A DNA stretch of 64,000 nucleotides, from the NCBI GenBank assembly GCA_964007475.1, contig CAXFZM010000265.1:124001-188000 (forward strand), written 5' to 3'. How positions within the stretch are numbered: the first letter of the stretch is position 1; each line of letters starts with the position of its first letter. This document shows, one piece after another, positions 36,708 through 49,900 of the stretch. The DNA is from Hybos culiciformis (lineage: Eukaryota > Arthropoda > Insecta > Diptera > Hybotidae). Below the pieces are notes generated by a model, which was not told the DNA's origin, did not search any database, and was given only the letters and a program-made list of their open reading frames with translations. The translations under genes and the position numbers were made by a program.

Positions 36708-38753
36708 CTAGAAATTACGCTTCTTTCTGTGCAATTTTTATGAAAATCGGTTTTCTAGATCCGGAGAAATAAACGATAAGGTGAGCAAACTCCCTAACTT
36801 TAACACATAAAATGTTGACTTTGGGCTGGTTTTTTGTTCATTACTCCGGCTCCAGACCTCGGAGAACCTCCGTTTTTGGCTTAAATTAAAGGTCTAGAAA
36901 TTACGCTTCTTTCTGTGCAATTTTTATGTAAATCGGTTTTCTAGATCCGGAGAAATAAACGATAAGGTGAGCAAACCCCCTAACTTTAACACATAAAATG
37001 TTGACTTTGGGCTGGTTTTTTGTTCATTACTCGGGCTCCAGACCTCGGAGAACCTCCGTTTTTGGCTTAAATTAAAGGTCTAGAAATTACGCTTCTTTCT
37101 GTGCAATTTTTATGAAAATCGGTTTTCTAGATCCGGAGAAATAAACGATAAGGTGAGCAAACCCCCTAACTTTAACACATAAAATGTTGACTTTGGGCTG
37201 GTTTTTTGTTCATTACTCCGGCTCCAGACCTCGGAGAACCTCCGTTTTTGGCTTAAATTAAAGGTCTAGAAATTACGCTTCTTTCTGTGCAATTTTTATG
37301 AAAATCGGTTTTCTTGATCCGGAGAAATAAACGATAAGGTGAGCAAACCCCCTAACTTTAACACATAAAATGTTGAATTTGGGCTGGTTTTTTGTTCATT
37401 ACTCCGGCTTTAGACCTCGGAGAACTTCCGTTTTTGGCTTAAATTAAAGGTCTAGAAATTACTCTTCTTTCTGTGCAATTTTTATGAAAATCGGTTTTCT
37501 AGATCCGGAGAAATAAACGATAAGGTGAGCAAACCCCCTAACTTTAACACATAAAATGTTGACTTTGGGCTGGTTTTTTGTTCATTACTCCGGCTCCAGA
37601 CTTCGGCGGACCTCCGTTTTTGGCTTAAATTAAAGGTCTAGAAATTACGCTTCTTTCTGTGCAATTTTTATGTAAATCGGTTTTCTAGATCCGGAGAAAT
37701 AAACGATAAGGTGAGCAAACTCCCTAACTTTAACACATAAAATGTTGACTTTGGGCTGGTTTTTTGTTCATTACTCCGGATCCAGACCTCGGAGAACCTC
37801 CGTTTTTGGCTTAAATTAAAGGTCTAGAAATTACGCTTCTTTCTGTGCAATTTTTATGTAAATCGGTTTTCTAGATCCGGAGAAATAAACGATAAGGTGA
37901 GCAAACCCCCTAACTTTAACACATAAAATGTTGACTTTGGGCTGGTTTTTTGTTCATTACTCGGGCTCCAGACCTCGGAGAACCTCCGTTTTTGGCTTAA
38001 ATTAAAGGTCTAGAAATTGAGCTTCTTTCTGTGCAATTTTTATGAAAATCGGTTTTCTAGATCCGGAGAAATAAACGTTAAGGTGAGCAAACCCCCTAAC
38101 TTTAACACATAAAATGTTGACTTTGGGCTGGTTTTTTGTTCATTACTCCGGCTCCAGACTTCGGCGGACCTCCGTTTTTGGCTTAAATTAAAGGTCTAGA
38201 AATTACGCGTCTTTCTGTGCAATTTTTATGAAAATCGGTTTTCTAGATCCGGAGAAGTAAACGATAAGGTGAGCAAACCCCCTAGCTTTAACACATAAAA
38301 TGTTGACTTTGGGCTGGTTTTTTGTTCATTACTCCGGCTCTAGACCTCGGAGAACCTCCGTTTTTGGCTTAAATTAAAGGTCTAGAAATTACGCTTCTTT
38401 CTGTGCAATTTTTATGAAAATCGGTTTTCTAGATCCGGAGAAATAAACGATAAGGTGAGCAAACCCCCTAACTTTAACACATAAAATGTTGACTTTGGGC
38501 TGGTTTTTTGTTCATTACTCCGGCTCCAGACCTCGGAGAACCTCCGTTTTTGGCTTAAATTAAAGGTCTAGAAATTACGCTTCTTTCTGTGCAATTTTTA
38601 TGTAAATCGGTTTTCTAGATCCGGAGAAATAAACGATAAGGTGAGCAAACCCCCTAACTTTAACACATAAAATGTTGACTTTGGGCTGGTTTTTTGTTCA
38701 TTACTCGGGCTCCAGACCTCGGAGAACCTCCGTTTTTGGCTTAAATTAAAGGT
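36708..38753. repeat. Boundary segment, 11 monomers
   Basis: First monomers of the right domain: an ACTCCCTAAC monomer with ATGAAAAT (36708); ATGTAAAT/CTCGGGCTCC monomers (36894, 37824, 38568); a CTTGATCC monomer with TTGAATTTGG (37266); an ACTCTTC monomer (37452); a CCGGATCC monomer (37638); an ATTGAGCTTC/CGTTAAGG monomer (38010); and an ACGCGTC monomer (38196). The CTTGATCC monomer here ends GGCTTTAG, unlike the CCGACTTTAG form that opens left blocks. Confidence 0.8.
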
Positions 38754-38822
38754 CTAGAAATTACGCTTCTTTCTGTGCAATTTTTATGAAAATCGGTTTT
38801 CTAGATCCGGAAAAATAAACGA

Positions 38823-38864
38823 TAAGGTGAGCAAACCCCCTAATAAGGTGAGCAAACCCCCTAA
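38823..38864. repeat. 21-bp tandem duplication inside one monomer
   Basis: TAAGGTGAGCAAACCCCCTAA-type sequence is present twice in direct succession (38823-38843 and 38844-38864), making the monomer at 38754 207 bp long. It is the only such insertion in the window. The same monomer carries GGAAAAATAAAC, shared with 45437 and 59929. Confidence 0.95.
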
Positions 38865-39704
38865 CTTTAACACATAAAATGTTGACTTTGGGCTGGTTTT
38901 TTGTTCATTACTCCGGCTCCAGACTTCGGCGGACCTCCGTTTTTGGCTTAAATTAAAGGTCTAGAAATTACGCTTCTTTCTGTGCAATTTTTATGAAAAT
39001 CGGTTTTCTAGATCCGGAGAAGTAAACGATAAGGTGAGCAAACCCCTTAACTTTAACACATAAAATGTTGACTTTGGGCTGGTTTTTTGTTCATTACTCC
39101 GGCTCTAGACCTCGGAGAACCTCCGTTTTTGGCTTAAATTAAAGGTCTAGAAATTACGCTTCTTTCTGTGCAATTTTTATGAAAATCGGTTTTCTAGATC
39201 CGGAGAAATAAACGATAAGGTGAGCAAACCCCCTAACTTTAACACATAAAATGTTGACTTTGGGCTGGTTTTTTGTTCATTACTCCGGCTCCAGACTTCG
39301 GCGGACCTCCGTTTTTGGCTTAAATTAAAGGTCTAGAAATTACGCTTCTTTCTGTGCAATTTTTATGTAAATCGGTTTTCTAGATCCGGAGAAATAAACG
39401 ATAAGGTGAGCAAACCCCCTAACTTTAACACATAAAATGTTGACTTTGGGCTGGTTTTTTGTTCATTACTCCGGCTCCAGACCTCGGAGAACCTCCGTTT
39501 TTGGCTTAAATTAAAGGTCTAGAAATTACGCTTCTTTCTGTGCAATTTTTTTGAAAATCGGTTTTCTTGATCCGGAGAAATAAACGATAAGGTGAGCAAA
39601 CCCCCTAACTTTAACACATAAAATGTTGACTTTGGGCTGGTTTTTTGTTCATTACTCCGGCTTTAGACCTCGGAGAACTTCCGTTTTTGGCTTAAATTAA
39701 AGGT

Positions 39705-39879
39705 CTAGAAATTACTCTTCTTTCTGTGCAATTTTTATGAAAATCGGTTTTCTAGATCCGGAGAAATAAACGATAAGGTGAGCAAACCCCTTAACTTTAA
39801 CACATAAAATGTTGGTTTTTTGTTCATTACTCCGGCTCCAGACCTCGGAGAACTTCCGTTTTTGGCTTAAATTAAAGGT
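39705..39879. repeat. Deletion monomer 12 (175 bp), hybrid 5' end
   Basis: First right-domain copy. Dyad form CGGAGAACTTCCG, not CGGAAAACTTCCG. Unlike every other copy it starts with ACTCTTC, so it appears to be a recombinant between an ACTCTTC monomer (5') and a deletion monomer (3'). Confidence 0.93.
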
Positions 39880-40995
39880 CTAGAAATTACGCTTCTTTCT
39901 GTGCAATTTTTATGAAAATCGGTTTTCTAGATCCGGAGAAATAAACGATAAGGTGAGCAAACCCCCTAACTTTAACACATAAAATGTTGACTTTGGGCTG
40001 GTTTTTTGTTCATTACTCCGGATCCAGACCTCGGAGAACCTCCGTTTTTGGCTTAAATTAAAGGTCTAGAAATTACGCTTCTTTCTGTGCAATTTTTATG
40101 AAAATCGGTTTTCTAGATCCGGAGAAATAAACGATAAGGTGAGCAAACCCCCTAACTTTAACACATAAAATGTTGACTTTGGGCTGGTTTTTTGCTCATT
40201 ACTCCGGCTCCAGACTTCGGCGGACCTCCGTTTTTGGCTTAAATTAAAGGTCTAGAAATTACGCTTCTTTCTGTGCAATTTTTATGAAAATCGGTTTTCT
40301 AGATCCGGAGAAGTAAACGATAAGGTGAGCAAACCCCTTAACTTTAACACATAAAATGTTGACTTTGGGCTGGTTTTTTGTTCATTACTCCGGATCCAGA
40401 CCTTGGAGAACCTCCGTTTTTGGCTTAAATTAAAGGTCTAGAAATTACGCTTCTTTCTGTGCAATTTTTATGAAAATCGGTTTTCTAGATCCGGAGAAAT
40501 AAACGATAAGGTGAGCAAACTCCCTAACTTTAACACATAAAATGTTGACTTTGGGCTGGTTTTTTGTTCATTACTCCGGCTCCAGACCTCGGAGAACCTC
40601 CGTTTTTGGCTTAAATTAAAGGTCTAGAAATTACGCTTCTTTCTGTGCAATTTTTATGAAAATCGGTTTCCTAGATCCGGAGAAATAAACGATAAGGTGA
40701 GCAAACCCCCTAACTTTAACACATAAAATGTTGACTTTGGGCTGGTTTTTTGCTCATTACTCCGGCTCCAGACTTCGGCGGACCTCCGTTTTTGGCTTAA
40801 ATTAAAGGTCTAGAAATTACGCTTCTTTCTGTGCAATTTTTATGAAAATCGGTTTTCTAGATCCGGAGAAATAAACGATAAGGTGAGCAAACCCCTTAAC
40901 TTTAACACATAAAATGTTGACTTTGGGCTGGGTTTTTGTTCATTACTCCGGCTCCAGACTTCGGCGGACCTCCGTTTTTGGCTTAAATTAAAGGT

Positions 40996-41170
40996 CTAGA
41001 AATTACGCTTCTTTCTGTGCAATTTTTATGAAAATCGGTTTTCTAGATCCGGAGAAATAAACGATAAGGTGAGCAAACCCCTTAACTTTAACACATAAAA
41101 TGTTGGTTTTTTGTTCATTACTCCGGCTCCAGACCTCGGAGAACTTCCGTTTTTGGCTTAAATTAAAGGT
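40996..41170. repeat. Deletion monomer 13 (175 bp)
   Basis: Right-type copy (CGGAGAACTTCCG). Follows a GGGTTTTT class-B monomer and precedes a TTTTGCTCATT monomer. Confidence 0.95.
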
Positions 41171-41728
41171 CTAGAAATTACGCTTCTTTCTGTGCAATTT
41201 TTATGAAAATCGGTTTTCTAGATCCGGAGAAATAAACGATAAGGTGAGCAAACCCCCTAACTTTAACACATAAAATGTTGACTTTGGGCTGGTTTTTTGC
41301 TCATTACTCCGGCTCCAGACTTCGGCGGACCTCCGTTTTTGGCTTAAATTAAAGGTCTAGAAATTACGCTTCTTTCTGTGCAATTTTTATGAAAATCGGT
41401 TTTCTAGATCCGGAGAAATAAACGATAAGGTGAGCAAACTCCCTAACTTTAACACATAAAATGTTGACTTTGGGCTGGTTTTTTGTTCATTACTCCGGAT
41501 CCAGACCTTGGAGAACCTCCGTTTTTGGCTTAAATTAAAGGTCTAGAAATTACGCTTCTTTCTGTGCAATTTTTATGAAAATCGGTTTTCTAGATCCGGA
41601 GAAATAAACGATAAGGTGAGCAAACTCCCTAACTTTAACACATAAAATGTTGACTTTGGGCTGGTTTTTTGTTCATTACTCCGGCTCCAGACCTCGGAGA
41701 ACCTCCGTTTTTGGCTTAAATTAAAGGT

Positions 41729-43402
41729 CTAGAAATTACGCTTCTTTTTGTGCAATTTTTATGTAAATCGGTTTTCTAGATCCGGAGAAATAAACGATAA
41801 GGTGAGCAAACCCCCTAACTTTAACACATAAAATGTTGACTTTGGGCTGGTTTTTTGTTCATTACTCGGGCTCCAGACCTCGGAGAACCTCCGTTTTTGG
41901 CTTAAATTAAAGGTCTAGAAATTGAAATTCTTTCTGTGCAATTTTTATGAAAATCGGTTTTCTAGATCCGGAGAAATAAACGTTAAGGTGAGCAAACCCC
42001 CTAACTTTAACACATAAAATGTTGACTTTGGGCTGGTTTTTTGTTCATTACTCCGGCTCCAGACTTCGGCGTACCTCCGTTTTTGGCTTAAATTAAAGGT
42101 CTAGAAATTACGCGTCTTTCTGTGCAATTTTTATGAAAATCGGTTTTCTAGATCCGGAGAAGTAAACGATAAGGTGAGCAAACCCCCTAGCTTTAACACA
42201 TAAAATGTTGACTTTGGGCTGGTTTTTTGTTCATTACTCCGGCTCTAGACCTCGGAGAACCTCCGTTTTTGGCTTAAATTAAAGGTCTAGAAATTACGCT
42301 TCTTTCTGTGCAATTTTTATGAAAATCGGTTTTCTAGATCCGGAGAAATAAACGATAAGGTGAGCAAACCCCCTAACTTTAACACATAAAATGTTGACGT
42401 TGGGCTGGTTTTTTGTTCATTACTCCGGCTCCAGACCTCGGAGAACCTCCGTTTTTGGATTAAATTAAAGGTCTAGAAATTACGCTTCTTTCTGTGCAAT
42501 TTTTATGTAAATCGGTTTTCTAGATCCGGAGAAATAAACGATAAGGTGAGCAAACCCCCTAACTTTAACACATAAAATGTTGACTTTGGGCTGGTTTTTT
42601 GTTCATTACTCGGGCTCCAGACCTCGGAGAACCTCCGTTTTTGGCTTAAATTAAAGGTCTAGAAATTACGCTTCTTTCTGTGCAATTTTTATGAAAATCG
42701 GTTTTCTAGATCCGGAGAAATAAACGATAAGGTGAGCAAACCCCCTAACTTTAACACATAAAATGTTGACTTTGGGCTGGGTTTTTGTTCATTACTCCGG
42801 CTCCAGACTTCGGCGGACCTCCATTTTTGGCTTAAATTAAAGGTCTAGAAATTACGCTTCTTTCTGTGCAATTTTTATGAAAATCGGTTTTCTAGATCCG
42901 GAGAAATAAACGATAAGGTGAGCAAACCCCTTAACTTTAACACATAAAATGTTGACTTTGGGCTGGTTTTTTGTTCATTACTCCGGCTCTAGACCTCGGA
43001 GAACCTCCGTTTTTGGCTTAAATTAAAGGTCTAGAAATTACGCTTCTTTCTGTGCAATTTTTATGTAAATCGGTTTTCTAGATCCGGAGAAATAAACGAT
43101 AAGGTGAGCAAACCCCCTAACTTTAACACATAAAATGTTGACTTTGGGCTGGTTTTTTGTTCATTACTCGGGCTCCAGACTTCGGCGGACCTCCGTTTTT
43201 GGCTTAAATTAAAGGTCTAGAAATTACGCTTCTTTCTGTGCAATTTTTATGAAAATCGGTTTTCTAGATCCGGAGAAGTAAACGATAAGGTGAGCAAACC
43301 CCTTAACTTTAACACATAAAATGTTGACTTTGGGCTGGTTTTTTGTTCATTACTCCGGCTCTAGACCTCGGAGAACCTCCGTTTTTGGCTTAAATTAAAG
43401 GT
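41729..43402. repeat. Nine-monomer block R1, copy 1
   Basis: In order: CTTCTTTTTG (41729), ATTGAAATTC with CGGCGTACC (41915), ACGCGTC (42101), TTGACGTTGG (42287), CTCGGGCTCC, CTCCATTTTT (42659), GGCTCTAG, CTCGGGCTCC with class-B end (43031), AAGTAAAC. All nine recur at 46739-48412, offset 5010. A private GGATTAAATT is present only in this copy. Confidence 0.88.
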
Positions 43403-44145
43403 CTAGAAATTACGCTTCTTTCTGTGCAATTTTTATGAAAATCGGTTTTCTAGATCCGGAGAAATAAACGATAAGGTGAGCAAACCCCTTAACTTTAACA
43501 CATAAAATGTTGACTTTGGGCTGGTTTTTTGTTCATTACTCCGGCTCTAGACCTCGGAGAACCTCCGTTTTTGGCTTAAATTAAAGGTCTAGAAATTACG
43601 CTTCTTTCTGTGCAATTTTTATGTAAATCGGTTTTCTAGATCCGGAGAAATAAACGATAAGGTGAGCAAACCCCCTAACTTTAACACATAAAATGTTGAC
43701 TTTGGGCTGTTTTTTTGTTCATTACTCCGGCTCCAGACTTCGGCGGACCTCCGTTTTTGGCTTAAATTAAAGGTCTAGAAATTACGCTTCTTTCTGTGCA
43801 ATTTTTATGAAAATCGGTTTTCTAGATCCGGAGAAGTAAACGATAAGGTGAGCAAACCCCTTAACTTTAACACATAAAATGTTGACTTTGGGCTGGTTTT
43901 TTGTTCATTACTCCGGCTCTAGACCTCGGAGAACCTCCGTTTTTGGCTTAAATTAAAGGTCTAGAAATTACGCTTCTTTCTGTGCAATTTTTATGAAAAT
44001 CGGTTTTCTAGATCCGGAGAAATAAACGATAAGGTGAGCAAACCCCTTAACTTTAACACATAAAATGTTGACTTTGGGCTGGGTTTTTGTTCATTACTCC
44101 GGCTCCAGACTTCGGCGGACCTCCATTTTTGGCTTAAATTAAAGT
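43403..44145. repeat. Four monomers between R1 and the cassette
   Basis: A GGCTCTAG monomer, a GGGCTGTTTTTTT monomer (43589), an AAGTAAAC monomer and a CTCCATTTTT monomer with AAAGTCTAG at its end (185 bp, the only monomer short by one base). The GGGCTGTTTTTTT, AAGTAAAC, CTCCATTTTT trio recurs at 48413 and 49343. Confidence 0.85.
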
Positions 44146-45622
44146 CTAGAAATTACGCTTCTTTCTGTGCAATTTTTATGAAAATCGGTTTTCTAGATCC
44201 GGAGAAATAAACGATAAGGTGAGCAAACCCCTTAACTTTAACACATAAAATGTTGACTTTGGGCTGGTTTTTTGTTCATTACTCCGGCTCCAGACCTCGG
44301 AGAACCTCCGTTTTTGGCTTAAATTAAAGGTCTAGAAATTACGCTTCTTTCTGTGCAATTTTTATGAAAATCGGTTTTCTAGATCCGGAGAAATAAACGA
44401 TAAGGTGAGCAAACCCCTTAACTTTAACACATAAAATGTTGACTTTGGGCTGGGTTTTTGTTCATTACTCCGGCTCCAGACTTCGGCGGACCTCCGTTTT
44501 TGGCTTAAATTAAAGGTCTAGAAATTACGCTTCTTTCTGTGCAATTTTCATGAAAATCGGTTTTCTAGATCCGGAGAAATAAACGATAAGGTGAGCAAAC
44601 CCCTTAACTTTAACACATAAAATGTTGGTTTTTTGTTCATTACTCCGGCTCCAGACCTCGGAGAACTTCCGTTTTTGGCTTAAATTAAAGGTCTAGAAAT
44701 TACGCTTCTTTCTGTGCAATTTTTATGAAAATCGGTTTTCTAGATCCGGAGAAATAAACGATAAGGTGAGCAAACCCCCTAACTTTAACACATAAAATGT
44801 TGACTATGGGCTGGTTTTTTGTTCATTACTCCGGCTCCAGACTTCGGCGGACCTCCGTTTTTGGCTTAAATTAAAGGTCTAGAAATTACGCTTCTTTCTT
44901 TGCAATTTTTATGAAAATCGGTTTTCTAGATCCGGAGAAGTAAACGATAAGGTGAGCAAACCCCCTAGCTTTAACACATAAAATGTTGACTTTGGGCTGG
45001 TTTTTTGTTCATTACTCCGGCTCTAGACCTCGGAGAACCGCCGTTTTTGGCTTAAATTAAAGGTCTAGAAATTACGCTTCTTTCTGTGCAATTTTTATGA
45101 AAATCGGTTTTCTAGATCCGGAGAAATAAACGATAAGGTGAGCAAACCCCCTAACTTTAACACATAAAATGTTGACTTTGAGCTGGTTTTTTGTTCATTA
45201 CTCCGGCTCCAGACCTCGGAGAACCTCCGTTTTTGGCTTAAATTAAAGGTCTAGAAATTACGCTTCTTTCTGTGCAATTTTTATGTAAATCGGTTTTCTA
45301 GATCCGGAGAAATAAACGATAAGGTGAGCAAACCCCCTAACTTTAACACATAAAATGTTGACTTTGGGCTGGTTTTTTGTTCATTACTCGGGCTCCAGAC
45401 CTCGGAGAACCTCCGTTTTTGGCTTAAATTAAAGGTCTAGAAATTGAGCTTCTTTCTGTGCAATTTTTATGAAAATAGGTTTTCTAGATCCGGAAAAATA
45501 AACGATAAGGTGAGCAAACCCCCTAACTTTAACACATAAAATGTTGACTTTGGGCTGGTTTTTTGTTCATTACTCCGGCTCCAGACTTCGGCGGACCTCC
45601 GTTTTTGGCTTAAATTAAAGGT
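44146..45622. repeat. Eight-monomer cassette R2, copy 1
   Basis: Class-A standard, GGGTTTTT class-B, deletion monomer, TGACTATGG, CCTAGC with AACCGCCG, TTTGAGC, ATGTAAAT/CTCGGGCTCC, then ATTGAGCTTC with AAAATAGG. The order matches 49901-51377 exactly, and 57706-59370 and 60491-62156 with one extra monomer. Confidence 0.88.
44518..44692. repeat. Deletion monomer 14 (175 bp)
   Basis: Right-type copy inside the four-copy cassette, with a private TTTTCATG substitution near monomer position 32. Confidence 0.95.
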
Positions 45623-46738
45623 CTAGAAATTACGCTTCTTTCTGTGCAATTTTTATGAAAATCGGTTTTCTAGATCCGGAGAAGTAAACGATAAGGTGAG
45701 CAAACCCCCTAGCTTTAACACATAAAATGTTGACTTTGGGCTGGTTTTTTGTTCATTACTCCGGCTCCAGACCTCGGAGAACCTCCGTTTTTGGCTTAAA
45801 TTAAAGGTCTAGAAATTACGCTTCTTTCTGTGCAATTTTTATGTAAATCGGTTTTCTAGATCCGGAGAAATAAACGATAAGGTGAGCAAACCCCCTAACT
45901 TTAACACATAAAATGTTGACTTTGGGCTGGTTTTTTGTTCATTACTCGGGCTCCAGACCTCGGAGAACCTCCGTTTTTGGCTTAAATTAAAGGTTTAGAA
46001 ATTACGCTTCTTTCTGTGCAATTTTTATGTAAATCGGTTTTCTAGATCCGGAGAAATAAACGATAAGGTGAGCAAACCCCCTAACTTTAACACATAAAAT
46101 GTTGACTTTGGGCTGGTTTTTTGTTCATTACTCCGGCTCTAGACCTCGGAGAACCTCCGTTTTTGGCTTAAATTAAAGGTCTAGAAATTACGCTTCTTTC
46201 TGTGCAATTTTTATGAAAATCGGTTTTCTAGATCCGGAGAAATAAACGATAAGGTGAGCAAACCCCCTAACTTTAACACATAAAATGTTGACTTTGGGCT
46301 GGTTTTTTGTTCATTACTCCGGCTCCAGACCTCGGAGAACCTCCGTTTTTGGCTTAAATTAAAGGTCTAGAAATATCGCTTCTTTCTGTGCAATTTTTAT
46401 GTAAATCGGTTTTCTAGATCCGGAGAAATAAACGATAAGGTGAGCAAACCCCCTAACTTTAACACATAAAATGTTGACTTTGGGCTGGTTTTTTGTTCAT
46501 TACTCCGGCTCCAGACTTCGGCGGACCTCCGTTTTTGGCTTAAATTAAAGGTCTAGAAATTACGCTTCTTTCTGTGCAATTTTTATGTAAATCGGTTTTC
46601 TAGATCCGGAGAAATAAACGATAAGGTGAGCAAACCCCCTAACTTTAACACATAAAATGTTGACTTTGGGCTGGTTTTTTGTTCATTACTCCGGCTCCAG
46701 ACCTCGGAGAACCTCCGTTTTTGGCTTAAATTAAAGGT
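45623..46738. repeat. Six monomers linking R2 and R1 copies
   Basis: Includes a CCTAGC monomer, a CTCGGGCTCC monomer, a TTTAG-start ATGTAAAT monomer (45995), a standard monomer, a monomer with AAATATCGC (46367) and a class-A ATGTAAAT monomer. The last four correspond to 52122-52865. Confidence 0.75.
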
Positions 46739-48412
46739 CTAGAAATTACGCTTCTTTTTGTGCAATTTTTATGTAAATCGGTTTTCTAGATCCGGAGAAA
46801 TAAACGATAAGGTGAGCAAACCCCCTAACTTTAACACATAAAATGTTGACTTTGGGCTGGTTTTTTGTTCATTACTCGGGCTCCAGACCTCGGAGAACCT
46901 CCGTTTTTGGCTTAAATTAAAGGTCTAGAAATTGAAATTCTTTCTGTGCAATTTTTATGAAAATCGGTTTTCTAGATCCGGAGAAATAAACGTTAAGGTG
47001 AGCAAACCCCCTAACTTTAACACATAAAATGTTGACTTTGGGCTGGTTTTTTGTTCATTACTCCGGCTCCAGACTTCGGCGTACCTCCGTTTTTGGCTTA
47101 AATTAAAGGTCTAGAAATTACGCGTCTTTCTGTGCAATTTTTATGAAAATCGGTTTTCTAGATCCGGAGAAGTAAACGATAAGGTGAGCAAACCCCCTAG
47201 CTTTAACACATAAAATGTTGACTTTGGGCTGGTTTTTTGTTCATTACTCCGGCTCTAGACCTCGGAGAACCTCCGTTTTTGGCTTAAATTAAAGGTCTAG
47301 AAATTACGCTTCTTTCTGTGCAATTTTTATGAAAATCGGTTTTCTAGATCCGGAGAAATAAACGATAAGGTGAGCAAACCCCCTAACTTTAACACATAAA
47401 ATGTTGACGTTGGGCTGGTTTTTTGTTCATTACTCCGGCTCCAGACCTCGGAGAACCTCCGTTTTTGGCTTAAATTAAAGGTCTAGAAATTACGCTTCTT
47501 TCTGTGCAATTTTTATGTAAATCGGTTTTCTAGATCCGGAGAAATAAACGATAAGGTGAGCAAACCCCCTAACTTTAACACATAAAATGTTGACTTTGGG
47601 CTGGTTTTTTGTTCATTACTCGGGCTCCAGACCTCGGAGAACCTCCGTTTTTGGCTTAAATTAAAGGTCTAGAAATTACGCTTCTTTCTGTGCAATTTTT
47701 ATGAAAATCGGTTTTCTAGATCCGGAGAAATAAACGATAAGGTGAGCAAACCCCCTAACTTTAACACATAAAATGTTGACTTTGGGCTGGGTTTTTGTTC
47801 ATTACTCCGGCTCCAGACTTCGGCGGACCTCCATTTTTGGCTTAAATTAAAGGTCTAGAAATTACGCTTCTTTCTGTGCAATTTTTATGAAAATCGGTTT
47901 TCTAGATCCGGAGAAATAAACGATAAGGTGAGCAAACCCCTTAACTTTAACACATAAAATGTTGACTTTGGGCTGGTTTTTTCTTCATTACTCCGGCTCT
48001 AGACCTCGGAGAACCTCCGTTTTTGGCTTAAATTAAAGGTCTAGAAATTACGCTTCTTTCTGTGCAATTTTTATGTAAATCGGTTTTCTAGATCCGGAGA
48101 AATAAACGATAAGGTGAGCAAACCCCCTAACTTTAACACATAAAATGTTGACTTTGGGCTGGTTTTTTGTTCATTACTCGGGCTCCAGACTTCGGCGGAC
48201 CTCCGTTTTTGGCTTAAATTAAAGGTCTAGAAATTACGCTTCTTTCTGTGCAATTTTTATGAAAATCGGTTTTCTAGATCCGGAGAAGTAAACGATAAGG
48301 TGAGCAAACCCCTTAACTTTAACACATAAAATGTTGACTTTGGGCTGGTTTTTTGTTCATTACTCCGGCTCTAGACCTCGGAGAACCTCCGTTTTTAGCT
48401 TAAATTAAAGGT
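46739..48412. repeat. Nine-monomer block R1, copy 2
   Basis: Partner of 41729-43402 (offset 5010). Private changes are TTTTTTCTTCATT in the monomer at 47855 and TTTTTAGCTT at 48227. Confidence 0.88.
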
Positions 48413-49900
48413 CTAGAAATTACGCTTCTTTCTGTGCAATTTTTATGTAAATCGGTTTTCTAGATCCGGAGAAATAAACGATAAGGTGAGCAAACCCCCT
48501 AACTTTAACACATAAAATGTTGACTTTGGGCTGTTTTTTTGTTCATTACTCCGGCTCCAGACTTCGGCGGACCTCCGTTTTTGGCTTAAATTAAAGGTCT
48601 AGAAATTACGCTTCTTTCTGTGCAATTTTTATGAAAATCGGTTTTCTAGATCCGGAGAAGTAAACGATAAGGTGAGCAAACCCCTTAACTTTAACACATA
48701 AAATGTTGACTTTGGGCTGGTTTTTTGTTCATTACTCCGGCTCTAGACCTCGGAGAACCTCCGTTTTTGGCTTAAATTAAAGGTCTAGAAATTACGCTTC
48801 TTTCTGTGCAATTTTTATGAAAATCGGTTTTCTAGATCCGGAGAAATAAACGATAAGGTGAGCAAACCCCCTAACTTTAACACATAAAATGTTGACTTTG
48901 GGCTGGGTTTTTGTTCATTACTCCGGCTCCAGACTTCGGCGGACCTCCATTTTTGGCTTAAATTAAAGGTCTAGAAATTACGCTTCTTTCTGTGCAATTT
49001 TTATGAAAATCGGTTTTCTAGATCCGGAGAAATAAACGATAAGGTGAGCAAACCCCTTAACTTTAACACATAAAATGTTGACTTTGGGCTGGTTTTTTGT
49101 TCATTACTCCGGCTCTAGACCTCGGAGAACCTCCGTTTTTGGCTTAAATTAAAGGTCTAGAAATTACGCTTCTTTCTGTGCAATTTTTATGAAAATCGGT
49201 TTTCTAGATCCGGAGAAATAAACGATAAGGTGAGCAAACCCCTTAACTTTAACACATAAAATGTTGACTTTGGGCTGGTTTTTTGTTCATTACTCCGGCT
49301 CTAGACCTCGGAGAACCTCCGTTTTTGGCTTAAATTAAAGGTCTAGAAATTACGCTTCTTTCTGTGCAATTTTTATGTAAATCGGTTTTCTAGATCCGGA
49401 GAAATAAACGATAAGGTGAGCAAACCCCCTAACTTTAACACATAAAATGTTGACTTTGGGCTGTTTTTTTGTTCATTACTCCGGCTCCAGACTTCGGCGG
49501 ACCTCCGTTTTTGGCTTAAATTAAAGGTCTAGAAATTACGCTTCTTTCTGTGCAATTTTTATGAAAATCGGTTTTCTAGATCCGGAGAAGTAAACGATAA
49601 GGTGAGCAAACCCCTTAACTTTAACACATAAAATGTTGACTTTGGGCTGGTTTTTTGTTCATTACTCCGGCTCTAGACCTCGGAGAACCTCCGTTTTTGG
49701 CTTAAATTAAAGGTCTAGAAATTACGCTTCTTTCTGTGCAATTTTTATGAAAATCGGTTTTCTAGATCCGGAGAAATAAACGATAAGGTGAGCAAACCCC
49801 CTAACTTTAACACATAAAATGTTGACTTTGGGCTGGGTTTTTGTTCATTACTCCGGCTCCAGACTTCGGCGGACCTCCATTTTTGGCTTAAATTAAAGGT
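48413..49900. repeat. Local reiteration, period 930 bp
   Basis: The trio GGGCTGTTTTTTT, AAGTAAAC, GGGTTTTT/CTCCATTTTT at 48413-48970 is repeated at 49343-49900, with two GGCTCTAG monomers between (48971, 49157). The period equals five monomers. Confidence 0.85.

Larger units (their letters stand above)
38961..41728. repeat. Mixed right-domain monomers without a clear period
   Basis: Fifteen monomers, two of them deletion monomers. TTTTGCTCATT appears for the first time (40066), and CCGGATCC with ACCTTGGAG occurs twice (40252, 41357). Pairs such as ACTCCCTAAC class-A monomers (40438, 41543) recur, but I could not define a regular unit. Confidence 0.75.
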
